A stretch of 64,000 nt of DNA. Origin: Anastrepha obliqua. Taxonomy: Eukaryota; Arthropoda; Insecta; Diptera; Tephritidae. The notes under the pieces were generated by a model. It did not search any database. It worked only from the letters and a program-made list of their open reading frames with translations, and was not told where the DNA came from. Location: NCBI RefSeq assembly GCF_027943255.1, contig NW_026562179.1, positions 7,442,501 through 7,506,500 on the forward strand, read 5' to 3'. Position numbers and translations under genes: made by a program. Positions 11,848 through 24,537 of this stretch are shown here, in pieces; positions within the stretch are counted from its first letter, which is position 1; each line of letters opens with the position of its first letter.

Positions 11848-13075
11848 CAGAGTAAGGCAATCGAAGTGTAGCCAATTAAATTTAGTTAGGAAAATTACTT
11901 TTATTCAAAGTTAAAAAAGTTTGAAAGTAATTCAAAACTAAGAATCAATTCACTTTTGGTCTGAATGACCACCTTTCGCCTTGACTATGGCCTTGAGACG
12001 GTCCAGAAACGAATCGCAAACTGTTCGAATGTGACTTCTAGGTATTTTGGCCTACTCGCGAACAATGGTTTTTTACAGCGCCTCGAGACTGGTGATTTTT
12101 TTACTTCGGACTTTGCTTTTTAAAATGGAGCAAAGAGAACAATCCATCGGCTTCACTACTGGTGAATTGGAGGGCCATTGTGTGGGCGTTGTGAAGTTTG
12201 GAAGGTTGGTTTTTAGACATTCTTGGTTCACTCGAGCTTTGTGAGACGGTGCCGAGTACTGTTGGAACGTCCAAGGTCTGCCACCGAAATGTTAGTCTGC
12301 CCACGGCTTCAAAGCAACCTCCAGAATGCTTTCCCGATAATATTTCGCATTTACCTTAACGCCAGACTCGATGAAAACGATTGGAGAGCGCGCGTCTGCG
12401 GTTACAGCGGCCCAAACCATTGCCTGTGGCGGATGCTGCCTCCTGGTGACCAATCGATGACTCAAATTCTCGTATGAACGGTCGGTCAAATAAACCCTAT
12501 CGTTTTAAGAGTTTAGGAATTGCTCAATTTGAAAAATTTTCTCGTCAGAAAACACAATGTTCGGAAATTGACCGCTTTTGGCCAAGTGAGGCAACTCCTT
12601 CGCTCTCTCAAGTCTGACTTGTTGCTGCTTTGGTGTGAGATTATGTGCCTTTTGGATCTTGTAAGGCTTGACTTTGGGATCATTTTTCAGGATGCGGCGG
12701 ATGCTACGGTCAGATATTTTCAGTTCTATCGCCATTTGATTGGCGTCGGGGATTTCGCTCAAGTCGCTTCTTCACTTTTTGAACCATTTCACGTGACGTT
12801 GCAGTCTTTTGATGACCACCTCCATGACGTTTCTACTATGCGATACTACCATTATCATTGTTACGAGGAACGGTGCGATAAACAAAAACTTTATTTACTT
12901 AAAGGTGCTCGAGCTCACGAACAATCGCTGGTTGTGACTTTCCAGCCAAATATAATGCAACAACACTATTACCTTTGAAATCCATTACTGATTTTTTTCG
13001 CGCTTACTTTCGGATGCCCGTGCATCAGCTGCACGAGCGGTATGAATTTGGTTACATTTCGAGTGCTGGACCCTG
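11848..13075 (-). mobile_element. Dead maT-type mariner transposon (U2)
   Basis: Same length and termini as the U1 copy, with the same Tyr at the second catalytic position, the same two stops and the same 5-bp deletion. It differs at three clustered sites (12516, 12551, 12602), where it has g, a and g. These states match U4 rather than U3, whereas the flanking segments of this unit group with U3. The first catalytic block reads FSDEK here. Confidence 0.9.
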
Positions 13076-13165
13076 TACATCAGGTGTCACCAAGAGTATA
13101 ACAAAAGGTCATTAAATTCGGGGATTCCTGCCAACCGAGAGAACCACTGGCAAGGTTTATGACAG

Positions 13166-13441
13166 ATGCACCAGTTATTTTGGCAACGATGGAATGAGGA
13201 GTATTTGGCAACCATACGGGCTAGGACCAAGTGGCAACGACGTGTTCGGTGTAATACACACCGAAACTTACCGCCTACGCATTGGTGGCTGCCACACGTT
13301 ACTGTACTGCAACCGGGCACAGACGGAGCTGTCAGAAATGCTACACTCGCAGCCGCACATGCTACGTGTACCCAAGCAATGCGAAAACTATGCATTCTTC
13401 TGAATTTTGAAACTAGCGCTTCGTCCGCTGAGGATGCTTAA
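13166..13441 (+). pseudogene. BEL/Pao polyprotein C-terminal remnant (U2)
   Basis: Sequence and reading frame match the U1 remnant at 4569-4844, with the same altered linker after RTKWQ. There are no private changes that would suggest selection. Confidence 0.7.
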
Positions 13442-14237
13442 GATTATGAAATTACTTTGAATTGTGTCATCGAAACTACTCGGCAATCTATTCTTCTCTA
13501 TTTTTTTCTTTACTCCTTTTTTCATTTTTAATTTGGACTTTGAATAAACTGGATGCGCTTTAAGCTGAGCTCAAGTTTTGTATTGTATTTTTGGAATGTG
13601 TTTAATCCATCATGTTAAAGTAGGCCATGTAAATTGTCATTGATATAATATTGAAAAAAGAAAGATAAAAGAGTTGCGACCTCGAACCACCAAATATAAC
13701 ACATAGCCTGTCAGCAAATATTTAAAAAATTGCTTCTACGTATCTCAGTTAATCAGGAAATTCTTTTTTTGCTCAATATATTTCATTAAATGTAAAAATA
13801 TTAGTTTGTGTGCATTTTATTTTGTAAAATTCAAACATAACTAAATAAAAATTACTTCTGTTCAATAATGAGTATTAGAAAAAAACTTACTTAATATTTA
13901 AAATTTTTACTCGACCCTTTTACCGATATTTATTCAGTATTCGATATTTTGTTTCGATACTAGAAACAAGAAATGGTATAGATACCACTATGGTATCGAA
14001 TGATCACGAGTACGCCTTCGAATATGATTTGTAAACAATAGTTCAATGAAAGTCAGATCTATACAGATAGATGGCATGGATATGTGACGAAATGGCGAAG
14101 TAGCAGAAAGATGCCGAAAATAACAGACGAAAACTAACGCGAGTTCTGCATCTACATAGTTATTTACAGGATGTCCAGTGGCATAATTACATAGGAAATA
14201 AAAGCTAAATGAATTACGAATTACTAATTTTAATAGT
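13442..14237. other. Unit spacer B1 (U2), no gene recognised
   Basis: Copy of the 4845-5640 spacer. It has gaaagtcag and ctaacgcgag, shared with U3 and different from U1 and U4. Confidence 0.5.
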
Positions 14238-14405
14238 TTATTTCAATAACTCATTAAAGGATTTTCTCGTATCATTTCTGATAGTATGACGCCATGTATT
14301 TCTCGGTCTGCCCCTTGTTCGGCTGGCTTGGGGATTCTAATGTAGCGCAGCACGCGAGATTTTACTAACATCTTTCCTGAAAGTGAGACCGATCCAACCA
14401 CATTT
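14238..14405 (-). pseudogene. LINE C-terminal remnant (U2)
   Basis: Copy of the 5641-5808 remnant, with the same GWIGL and RGRPRNTWR blocks and the same in-frame stop between them. Confidence 0.58.
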
Positions 14406-15951
14406 TAATTTTCTTATATACACTTCAATGCCATTTCGTCGATGTCTGGCCGATTAATTTTTGGAATCAAAAATTTATTCATTTTGGCTTAATTATAACT
14501 TTACCGAATATTTCTCAGGTTCGCACGCATCAGTCCCCATTTCACCGCGATATCCGCCTCTTCTGGAAACCGCCCATAATATGTTTGTACTCTTGGTTTT
14601 TGTAATTGATATTAATATACATACATTTAATATTGCATTACAAACTCTCTATATCAAAATTTCTTTTGGTCAACAGAGATTCTACCAGAGCGTTTTCTTC
14701 TGCTACTGTCAGTTTCTTAATCGGATTAAGGCGTATTTGCGTATTATTACTTGCCTGGATATTTTCCTCTTGATAAATTTCGTTTTAAAAGCTGCAAATT
14801 TACTCAGCCGCAAAATCGAAATTGCTAAAGTAAAATTTCAAATAAAAAGGTCAAGAGAAGACAGTGGAGCTGGTAAGATAATACACACACCAAGAATTGC
14901 TTCTGTCATTGCGCCCAGCAGAGAGTACGTTACGTCACATTGGTGCAGTTGTGCATTGTTGCCAACCCTTTGCTCTTCGCAATAAATTTTGTGCTTTTTT
15001 ATACCCAAAATGTGAACATTTTTGAGTTTAGCGGATTCTCTTTTAATTTAAAGCTACGAAAGTGTGAGTTCAAGACGATGTGTATAATTTAAAAAAGAAG
15101 CTAAAAGGGCCTTTCTTCAATTTAAAGCTCATGTCGAGAAAATAAAACTTTGTTGATTCTTATAAAATGATGTTTTTAAAAGCAAATCGCATTTGTTGCC
15201 CCTTTAGAGGTTATGCAAGAATATTGGATCTTCTTCTCTCAACTGATGTTTACATTTAAAGCCGTTTTATAAATTTAAAAAAGCCTTTGAATTTACTGGC
15301 TATGAATTAAAGCCATAGAAGCATGTCCATATTAAAACAAAAACAAAGAAATACCAGATAATACTGCAGAAACCGCAACGACCTTATTGAGCAAGGAGTG
15401 CCTTATCTTGTTACATACCCTCAAATATAGCAAACAAGTTTTTTTCGGCCCTTTTTAAAATAAATTCTCTTAACATAAGTTTTAAATAAAGAATGGATTT
15501 TCAAAACTCAGTTTTTTCATACAACTCTTCGTATTGAACCAGAACATATTTATTAAAGGGGACCGACTTCATTAAAATTATTTAAAATGGCAAACAGTTT
15601 ATTTATACATTAAAATAATACAAATTTTTTTTATTTTAATCATTTAAAATGGCGGATGTACACTCAATTATTTCAGGAAGGTCTCAGCGGAGCTTTCCAA
15701 AAATCCAAAAATTTTTTTGTTTATTAATGTCACAATTTCTATATGAATTAAAAACAAATGGGAAAAAATTCGCGTAATAAAATGCTTAAAAAAAAAATGA
15801 ATTTTGGGTCGAATTTTCCTACTATTTTTGCTTCAAAAAAATAATTTATTCGAAAAATTTTCGAAATTGTAAATTCACATAGAAATTAATATCATAAAAA
15901 AGATAATATAAGAAATACTTAAATTTACGTTCTAAAAATTGTTTTACATAT
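14406..15951. other. Unit spacer B2 (U2), no gene recognised
   Basis: Copy of the 5809-7365 spacer. It lacks six bases in the ttaatataatataca stretch and a few bases in two later AT runs. Together these deletions account for most of the 12-bp difference in unit length from U1. A 174-codon open frame at 14461-14985 exists only because of the first deletion and has no protein-like features. Confidence 0.5.
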
Positions 15952-18079
15952 CTTTTTTTTTTTGTTTTTTTGTTTTTGTCGGGACAACTAGCAAGTGCAG
16001 CACTCAGACATTAATTGAGTCCATTGTACTACACTTGGATTCCCTTTTAATTTTCTTTAAATCTACCCGATCTCCGAAGAAATCTGAGTAGATCTTGTGG
16101 TGCCAAGGAGCCAAGATGGTCGCTTCTTAACACATCAGTGCCAAAGACCTCAAACCTGATTCGAGCGAAGGCGGGGCAGACACACAGGAAGTGGTCCGCC
16201 GTCTCATCCTCCTCTTCACAAGCTGGGCAGAGTACACTGTCTGAGATGCTCAACCTTTCCATGTGCTTTGCCCACAGAAAGTGGCCCGTCATCGGTCCAA
16301 CCAGCCGTCTACACTCCCCTCTGCCTAATGACAGAAGGGTTTGCGATAGTCGATCGGACATGACAGGTAACATCAGTTTTGTCCATCTGCAGCCTCTCTC
16401 AGCCTGCCAAGCTCGCTTGTGGGTGGTAGTTACCCATTTGCTAACCGTGGCCGTGATGGCCGCAGAGGGGAGTGGCAAAACGGGCTCTGAGGCCAACTTC
16501 TTTGGCCTTCATCTTAGCTAAGGAGTTAGAGGTCTCGTTACCCGCGATACCCACGTGTCCCGGGACCCATGTTAGCATCAGGCTATTATGTCTACCGACA
16601 TAGTTCAGCCTGGATTTACAAGAATTCACTACCCCTGATGTGGTTGGAGGGCTGTCTAAGGCCATAAGCGCAGCTTGGCTGTCGCTGCAGGCACATATAG
16701 ATCTGCCTCTCCATCGTTTTTCCACAACAAAGTTCATCGCTTCTAGAACTGCATACACCTCCGCTTGAAACACAGATGCATGCATTCCAAGAGCAAAGTG
16801 CAGTTTTGTCCCGCTGGATTCCACGTAGACCCCAGAGCCGGAGCCATGCTCGGTCCTGGAGCCATCCGTAAAAATGCGAAAACAGTGTTTGCCGGGCTCA
16901 TTTTCTGAGTCTCCCCACAACTGAGCCTCTGGTAACACTACACTGTATCTCTTTTCAAGTACGACCCTTGATGGCATGGAGTCAAGGGGCATGGAGAGAA
17001 TCGTTGGATCGATGCCCATGCCCTCTCTGTGTTCCAATGCCGGACAAGGGCCGTACCAGTTCCCACTGTGTTTCAGTCTGCAGATGGCCCTCAAGGCCTC
17101 TCCTTGGATGAAAGCATCAAGTGGTGGTAAACCAATCAGAGCATCTAGTGCCGGGCCTGAAGTAGTCGGAAAAGCTCCGCTGCAACAAATGGCCACAGTG
17201 CGTTGTAGTCTCGATAAGGTCCTCCTGACTCCCACTAGATAGAGTCTACTCATCCAGACCACTGATGCATAGGTGATAATGGGTCTTATCATAGCCGTGT
17301 ATATCCATAGGACCTTGCTAGGAGAGAGACCCCACGTTTTCCCAAAGACACCTTTGCACTGCCAGAAAGCTGTCAGTGCTTTGGACGCCTTTGTTTCAAC
17401 ATGTGATTTCCATAGGAGCTTACTATCGAGGATTACTCCAAGATATTTAATTTCCTTGGATAGCTGGATTGTGACTCCTTTTAGCTTTGGCAGAACGAGT
17501 CCATCAAGCTTCCTCCTTCCGGTAAAGAGGGCAATACCAGTCTTGGCGGGATTTGCCGATAGCCCGTTCGCACAGCACCAAGTGTCAATACGATCCAGAG
17601 TTTTCTGCACTTTCCTGCAGATGTTCATAAGCGAAGGGCCTGTTACCAAACAAGCAACATCGTCCGCATATGCTTGTGCGTAGACTCCCGACTCGTTTAA
17701 GGTGGCGAGTAGAGGATCGATTACCATGCACCAGAGCAATGGAGACAGCACACCGCCTTGGGGGCAGCCTCTATTAACCCCAGATGACACCAGCAGATCT
17801 TCCTCTGCTCGCACCGAAACGATTCTTTGGGCCAGCATCGAACGAATCCAATTTACTAGCACCCGGTCTACGCCGTGCCTACTGGCAGAGGTACACATAC
17901 TATCAAAAGTGGCATTATCAAACGCCCCCTCTATGTCTAAAAAAATGCCCATAGCGTAGTCCCTCCTGTCGATGGCCAGCTCTACGCTAGCAACAAGGTT
18001 TTGCAGTGCCGACTCGCAAGATTTTCCACTCTGATAGGCATGCTGAAATAGAGACAGAGGGTGAGCCTTCAGCGGCATA
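15952..18079 (-). pseudogene. 5'-truncated I-group LINE (RT-RNase H), copy ending U2
   Basis: The longest open version of this LINE. A frame of 545 residues (16441-18078) holds RT with YADD at residues 137-140 and RNase H with Asp405, Glu440 and Asp466 in the expected order. A second frame (16047-16496) carries the C-terminal zinc motif CPAC-x-H-x-C. The frame change at about 16441-16496 is shared with the copies at 7366 and 24538, so it predates the amplification. This copy lacks the private 1-bp deletion of the 7366 copy. An endonuclease domain is absent, and a 3' A-rich tail begins at 15952 on the opposite strand. Confidence 0.9.
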
Positions 18080-19074
18080 TTAAAAAAATTTTGTTTTCGA
18101 AATTTTACAGTGACAATTTGTCACGCACATACAAAGTTCTTTAAGTTATGCAATACAAATTTTTGTAAATGGGCATTTTATGGTTTTTCGTTTATATCCA
18201 AAACTGGGCAACACTGCAGTTGCGAGAGAGAAATTCGACTGCTTGGAAAAAATGACAAACTTGTAAAAATTGTGAATAAAGCGAAGATATATCACACACG
18301 AACAATTCCCAACACCAAAAATAATGGCAATTGCCGACAATGTGACCACATGATAAAGAAAAGTAAAGCTAAATAAAGCTGAGTGAAATACTGAACTAAT
18401 TTCTAAAAAAATTATATTTTACGTAATTATAAATTTTGCATTTTAATTAAAAGAGGCAGGAAAAATGGCAGGAAAAAAGAACTAAAACTTCGAAGCAAAC
18501 GAACAAAGAAAATGGTAAATCAAGTTACGAAAGTGGTAATCTGGTTACACTAATCACCAATTACACCAGTGTGGCGTCACGAAAATTAGCTTATATCGTA
18601 AAATTTGCTGAGAGCAAAGTAGTAGAACTATGATTGGCGCCACCTTATTATTCTGTCCATCGTGCCAAAAACTTACATTGTACACGTTTTGAGTAGAAAC
18701 CTATAACCTTATTGAACTCAATATTTATTTAATTAATTTGTTAATGATATGAAATTGCATTATAATGATTATATTTATATTGTAATCATGTGCTTATAAA
18801 AAGATATAATAAACTGAGGAAGAATTTAAAGATATTTTAATTGTATGGGACCAGAAGATTTTAGTCATTCCAGCACAACATTCAGCGAGGTGAATTAGTA
18901 GCGATTGATGAGTAGAAGGAGGTGGTAGTGCAGTAAGAAAACCTCAAAACGATAGTTAAAAGTGTAAACTGAATAATACGCAAGCGGTCTTTTATTTCTA
19001 AAGGAGGAGAACAATACTTTGTACAAAATTTCGTTTCTACCTTAGTTCTCAATATAGTAATTAAATTAGTAATG
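18080..19074. other. Unit spacer A1 (U3), no gene recognised
   Basis: Copy of the A1 spacer with gtgacca and cgtttc states as in U2. It has a private t in aaattttgca and a private a in agtgtaaactg. Confidence 0.55.
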
Positions 19075-19387
19075 AATCGAAGCCGAGTGGCTTGTGCGTG
19101 ACTACTTTTTGGTATAGCCCGGGATCGAAATCCACTAGGAGCATAAAATACCAAATAATAATTTCTTTGTAATATCGGCTGGGCAGCAGATGGCAAACCT
19201 CCGAGTGTATTGCTATTGAAAAGCTCCTCATTAAAAGCCATCTGTCGTTTGGCATAAAACTGTAGGTCGTTCCATTTGTCAAACAACATCAAGACGTACA
19301 CCACAAATTAGTGGAGGAGTTTGGTCAAACACTCAACAAAAGATATAGGCGCCCATTATATAAACATACCTATATATATATATATAT
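19075..19387 (+). repeat. Degenerate tRNA-derived SINE (U3)
   Basis: Third array copy of the SINE. It carries caaacactcaac near its 3' end, a state shared with U4 only. Confidence 0.75.
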
Positions 19388-20432
19388 GTACATGCAATAT
19401 TGCTTTTACCACATAAAAGTTTAGTAGATTTTGATACACTAAACTCGATTTCAGTCCTTGGTAACCATAATTGTTAAAAGCAGCTTTATATTTTAGTCAA
19501 TACTCGACATGTTTAAGCATTCTTTTAGCTAAAACCTGAACAGAGTCATCCATATGAAATGAAAAAATTTAACTAAGCACCAGGAAGAAACATGGGTATT
19601 TGAATAAGTTATGTCCCAATACAACATCAAAAACTAAATAGGAATCAAACATTTGTGTAATTTACAAAAATTAAATAGGAAGCAGACTGAAGTCGGAAAT
19701 CCCCTGATATTACTGGGTCTTTACAAAATAATTAGTTGGTATCGGGCATACAATTCTTTGAGCTCAAGTTCAAAAGGCTTGTGGTGCTGTTTGTACATTT
19801 GTTTTCCTGATCGTCATTACATCTCTAAAGTACAGCACAGTCAAGCATTATTCTTGTTTCTTTCTATGCATTATTCTTTGAGTATGAATCATAATTCACT
19901 AAACCAGTCAACTCTATGATTTCTATGAAAAATCACTACCTAAAAATCAAAAATTTGTTGTATACTCCGCTTTGTCTTAAATATAAAATATAAACACGTG
20001 TGTATGCATTTCAAACCAATAATGACACGTTTGGATATATAGGTGAGTATTTTAAGCCCCGAAATTTCCTTTTTAACATTTTTGAAAATAAATATACGAA
20101 AAGTATCATGTGTATTTTCATATTACTTGCGTAAATTTTTGTATCCCAAATATTTGAAAAATGTATGCAATAAAGGCAATGTATTTTCGAAACTTGGCAT
20201 TTGTCGTTTTACTATAATAAAATCTACAGTCTATCAGTCTACTTCAACTTGTACACATTTATGTACATTAGGCAAGCAAGTTTTTTGAAAAATTAAATAT
20301 CAAACACTGAGCTTTAGTATATAAAAAAAGGTGTGATAATACACTTCTCACAAACATTAAGGGAACAGTAAAATAGCAATAGCAACCATTATAGGAATAC
20401 CGAAGGAAGGTTTAAAAAAAATTCATCTATTA
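19388..20432. other. Unit spacer A2 (U3), no gene recognised
   Basis: Copy of the A2 spacer without insertions. It has a private taggaagcag (others taggaggcag) and a private tttcctgatc. Confidence 0.55.
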
Positions 20433-21660
20433 CAGAGTAAGGCAATCGAAGTGTAGCCAATTAAATTTAGTTAGGAAAATTACTTTTATTCAAAGTTAAA
20501 AAAGTTTGAAAGTAATTCAAAACTAAGAATCAATTCACTTTTGGTCTGAATGACCACCTTTCGCCTTGACTATGGCCTTGAGACGGTCCAGAAACGAATC
20601 GCAAACTGTTCGAATGTGACTTCTAGGTATTTTGGCCTACTCGCGAACAATGGTTTTTTACAGCGCCTCGAGACTGGTGATTTTTTTACTTCGGACTTTG
20701 CTTTTTAAAATGGAGCAAAGAGAACAATCCATCGGCTTCACTACTGGTGAATTGGAGGGCCATTGTGTGGGCGTTGTGAAGTTTGGAAGGTTGGTTTTTA
20801 GACATTCTTGGTTCACTCGAGCTTTGTGAGACGGTGCCGAGTACTGTTGGAACGTCCAAGGTCTGCCACCGAAATGTTAGTCTGCCCACGGCTTCAAAGC
20901 AACCTCCAGAATGCTTTCCCGATAATATTTCGCATTTACCTTAACGCCAGACTCGATGAAAACGATTGGAGAGCGCGCGTCTGCGGTTACAGCGGCCCAA
21001 ACCATTGCCTGTGGCGGATGCTGCCTCCTGGTGACCAATCGATGACTCAAATTCTCGTATGAACGGTCGGTCAAATAAACCCTATCGTTTTAAGAGTTTA
21101 CGAATTGCTCAATTTGAAAAATTTTCTCGTCAGAAGACACAATGTTCGGAAATTGACCGCTTTTGGCCAAGTGAGGCAACTCCTTCCCTCTCTCAAGTCT
21201 GACTTGTTGCTGCTTTGGTGTGAGATTATGTGCCTTTTGGATCTTGTAAGGCTTGACTTTGGGATCATTTTTCAGGATGCGGCGGATGCTACGGTCAGAT
21301 ATTTTCAGTTCTATCGCCATTTGATTGGCGTCGGGGATTTCGCTCAAGTCGCTTCTTCACTTTTTGAACCATTTCACGTGACGTTGCAGTCTTTTGATGA
21401 CCACCTCCATGACGTTTCTACTATGCGATACTACCATTATCATTGTTACGAGGAACGGTGCGATAAACAAAAACTTTATTTACTTAAAGGTGCTCGAGCT
21501 CACGAACAATCGCTGGTTGTGACTTTCCAGCCAAATATAATGCAACAACACTATTACCTTTGAAATCCATTACTGATTTTTTTCGCGCTTACTTTCGGAT
21601 GCCCGTGCATCAGCTGCACGAGCGGTATGAATTTGGTTACATTTCGAGTGCTGGACCCTG
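20433..21660 (-). mobile_element. Dead maT-type mariner transposon (U3)
   Basis: Same termini and lesions as in U1. At the three clustered variant sites it has c, g and c, identical to U1 (3919, 3954, 4005), although its flanking LINE, A1 and B segments group with U2. The first catalytic block reads SSDEK, as in U1. Confidence 0.9.
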
Positions 21661-21750
21661 TACATCAGGTGTCACCAAGAGTATAACAAAAGGTCATTAA
21701 ATTCGGGGATTCCTGCCAACCGAGAGAACCACTGGCAAGGTTTATGACAG

Positions 21751-22026
21751 ATGCACCAGTTATTTTGGCAACGATGGAATGAGGAGTATTTGGCAACCAT
21801 ACGGGCTAGGACCAAGTGGCAACGACGTGTTCGGTGTAATACACACCGAAACTTACCGCCTACGCATTGGTGGCTGCCACACGTTACTGTACTGCAACCG
21901 GGCACAGACGGAGCTGTCAGAAATGCTACACTCGCAGCCGCACATGCTACGTGTACCCAAGCAATGCGAAAACTATGCATTCTTCTGAATTTTGAAACTA
22001 GCGCTTCGTCCGCTGAGGATGCTTAA
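21751..22026 (+). pseudogene. BEL/Pao polyprotein C-terminal remnant (U3)
   Basis: Matches the U1 and U2 remnants. The frame is open to the same stop codon. Confidence 0.7.
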
Positions 22027-22822
22027 GATTATGAAATTACTTTGAATTGTGTCATCGAAACTACTCGGCAATCTATTCTTCTCTATTTTTTTCTTTACTC
22101 CTTTTTTCATTTTTAATTTGGACTTTGAATAAACTGGATGCGCTTTAAGCTGAGCTCAAGTTTTGTATTGTATTTTTGGAATGTGTTTAATCCATCATGT
22201 TAAAGTAGGCCATGTAAATTGTCATTGATATAATATTGAAAAAAGAAAGATAAAAGAGTTGCGACCTCGAACCACCAAATATAACACATAGCCTGTCAGC
22301 AAATATTTAAAAAATTGCTTCTACGTATCTCAGTTAATCAGGAAATTCTTTTTTTGCTCAATATATTTCATTAAATGTAAAAATATTAGTTTGTGTGCAT
22401 TTTATTTTGTAAAATTCAAACATAACTAAATAAAAATTACTTCTGTTCAATAATGAGTATTAGAAAAAAACTTACTTAATATTTAAAATTTTTACTCGAC
22501 CCTTTTACCGATATTTATTCAGTATTCGATATTTTGTTTCGATACTAGAAACAAGAAATGGTATAGATACCACTATGGTATCGAATGATCACGAGTACGC
22601 CTTCGAATATGATTTGTAAACAATAGTTCAATGAAAGTCAGATCTATACAGATAGATGGCATGGATATGTGACGAAATGGCGAAGTAGCAGAAAGATGCC
22701 GAAAATAACAGACGAAAACTAACGCGAGTTCTGCATCTACATAGTTATTTACAGGATGTCCAGTGGCATAATTACATAGGAAATAAAAGCTAAATGAATT
22801 ACGAATTACTAATTTTAATAGT
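22027..22822. other. Unit spacer B1 (U3), no gene recognised
   Basis: Copy of the B1 spacer with the same derived states as U2 (gaaagtcag, ctaacgcgag). Confidence 0.5.
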
Positions 22823-22990
22823 TTATTTCAATAACTCATTAAAGGATTTTCTCGTATCATTTCTGATAGTATGACGCCATGTATTTCTCGGTCTGCCCCT
22901 TGTTCGGCTGGCTTGGGGATTCTAATGTAGCGCAGCACGCGAGATTTTACCAACATCTTTCCTGAAAGTGAGACCGATCCAACCACATTT
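22823..22990 (-). pseudogene. LINE C-terminal remnant (U3)
   Basis: Copy of the 5641-5808 remnant. One private base change (ttaccaac for ttactaac) lies in the GLTFRKD-V region. Confidence 0.58.
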
Positions 22991-24537
22991 TAATTTTCTT
23001 ATATACACTTCAATGCCATTTCGTCGATGTCTGGCCGATTAATTTTTGGAATCAAAAATTTATTCATTTTGGCTTAATTATAACTTTACCGAATATTTCT
23101 CAGGTTCGCACGCATCAGTCCCCATTTCACCGCGATATCCGCCTCTTCTGGAAACCGCCCATAATATGTTTGTACTCTTGGTTTTTGTAATTGATATTAA
23201 TATACATACATTTAATATTGCATTACAAACTCTCTATATCAAAATTTCTTTTGGTCAACAGAGATTCTACCAGAGCGTTTTCTTCTGCTACTGTCAGTTT
23301 CTTAATCGGATTAAGGCGTATTTGCGTATTATTACTTGCCTGGATATTTTCCTCTTGATAAATTTCGTTTTAAAAGCTGCAAATTTACTCAGCCGCAAAA
23401 TCGAAATTGCTAAAGTAAAATTTCAAATAAAAAGGTCAAGAGAAGACAGTGGAGCTGGTAAGATAATACACACACCAAGAATTGCTTCTGTCATTGCGCC
23501 CAGCAGAGAGTACGTTACGTCACATTGGTGCAGTTGTGCATTGTTGCCAACCCTTTGCTCTTCGCAATAAATTTTGTGCTTTTTTATACCCAAAATGTGA
23601 ACATTTTTGAGTTTAGCGGATTCTCTTTTAATTTAAAGCTACGAAAGTGTGAGTTCAAGACGATGTGTATAATTTAAAAAAGAAGCTAAAAGGGCCTTTC
23701 TTCAATTTAAAGCTCATGTCGAGAAAATAAAACTTTGTTGATTCTTATAAAATGATGTTTTTAAAAGCAAATCGCATTTGTTGCCCCTTTAGAGGTTATG
23801 CAAGAATATTGGATCTTCTTCTCTCAACTGATGTTTACATTTAAAGCCGTTTTATAAATTTAAAAAAGCCTTTGAATTTACTGGCTATGAATTAAAGCCA
23901 TAGAAGCATGTCCATATTAAAACAAAAACAAAGAAATACCAGATAATACTGAAGAAACCGCAACGACCTTATTGAGCAAGGAGTGCCTTATCTTGTTACA
24001 TACCCTCAAATATAGCAAACAAGTTTTTTTCGGCCCTTTTTAAAATAAATTCTCTTAACATAAGTTTTAAATAAAGAATGGATTTTCAAAACTCAGTTTT
24101 TTCATACAACTCTTTGTATTGAACCAGAACATATTTATTAAAGGGGACCGACTTCATTAAAATTATTTAAAATGGCAAACAGTTTATTTATACATTAAAA
24201 TAATACAAATTTTTTTTATTTTAATCATTTAAAATGGCGGATGTACACTCAATTATTTCAGGAAGGTCTCAGCGGAGCTTTCCAAAAATCCAAAAATTTT
24301 TTTGTTTATTAATGTCACAATTTCTATATGAATTAAAAACAAATGGAAAAAAATTCGCGTAATAAAATGCTTAAAAAAAAAATGAATTTTGTGTCGAATT
24401 TTCCTACTATTTTTGCTTCAAAAAAATAATTTATTCGAAAAATTTTCGAAATTGTAAATTCACATAGAAATTAATATCATAAAAAAGATAATATAAGAAA
24501 TACTTAAATTTACGTTCTAAAAATTGTTTTACATATC
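22991..24537. other. Unit spacer B2 (U3), no gene recognised
   Basis: Copy of the B2 spacer with the same short deletions as U2. It has a private gtgtcgaat where the other units have gggtcgaat. Confidence 0.5.

Noticed and set aside
14461..14985. 174-codon open frame in spacer B2 (also in U3)
   Set aside because: It is open only because of a small deletion in U2 and U3, is broken in U1 and U4, and has no recognisable motif or protein-like composition.
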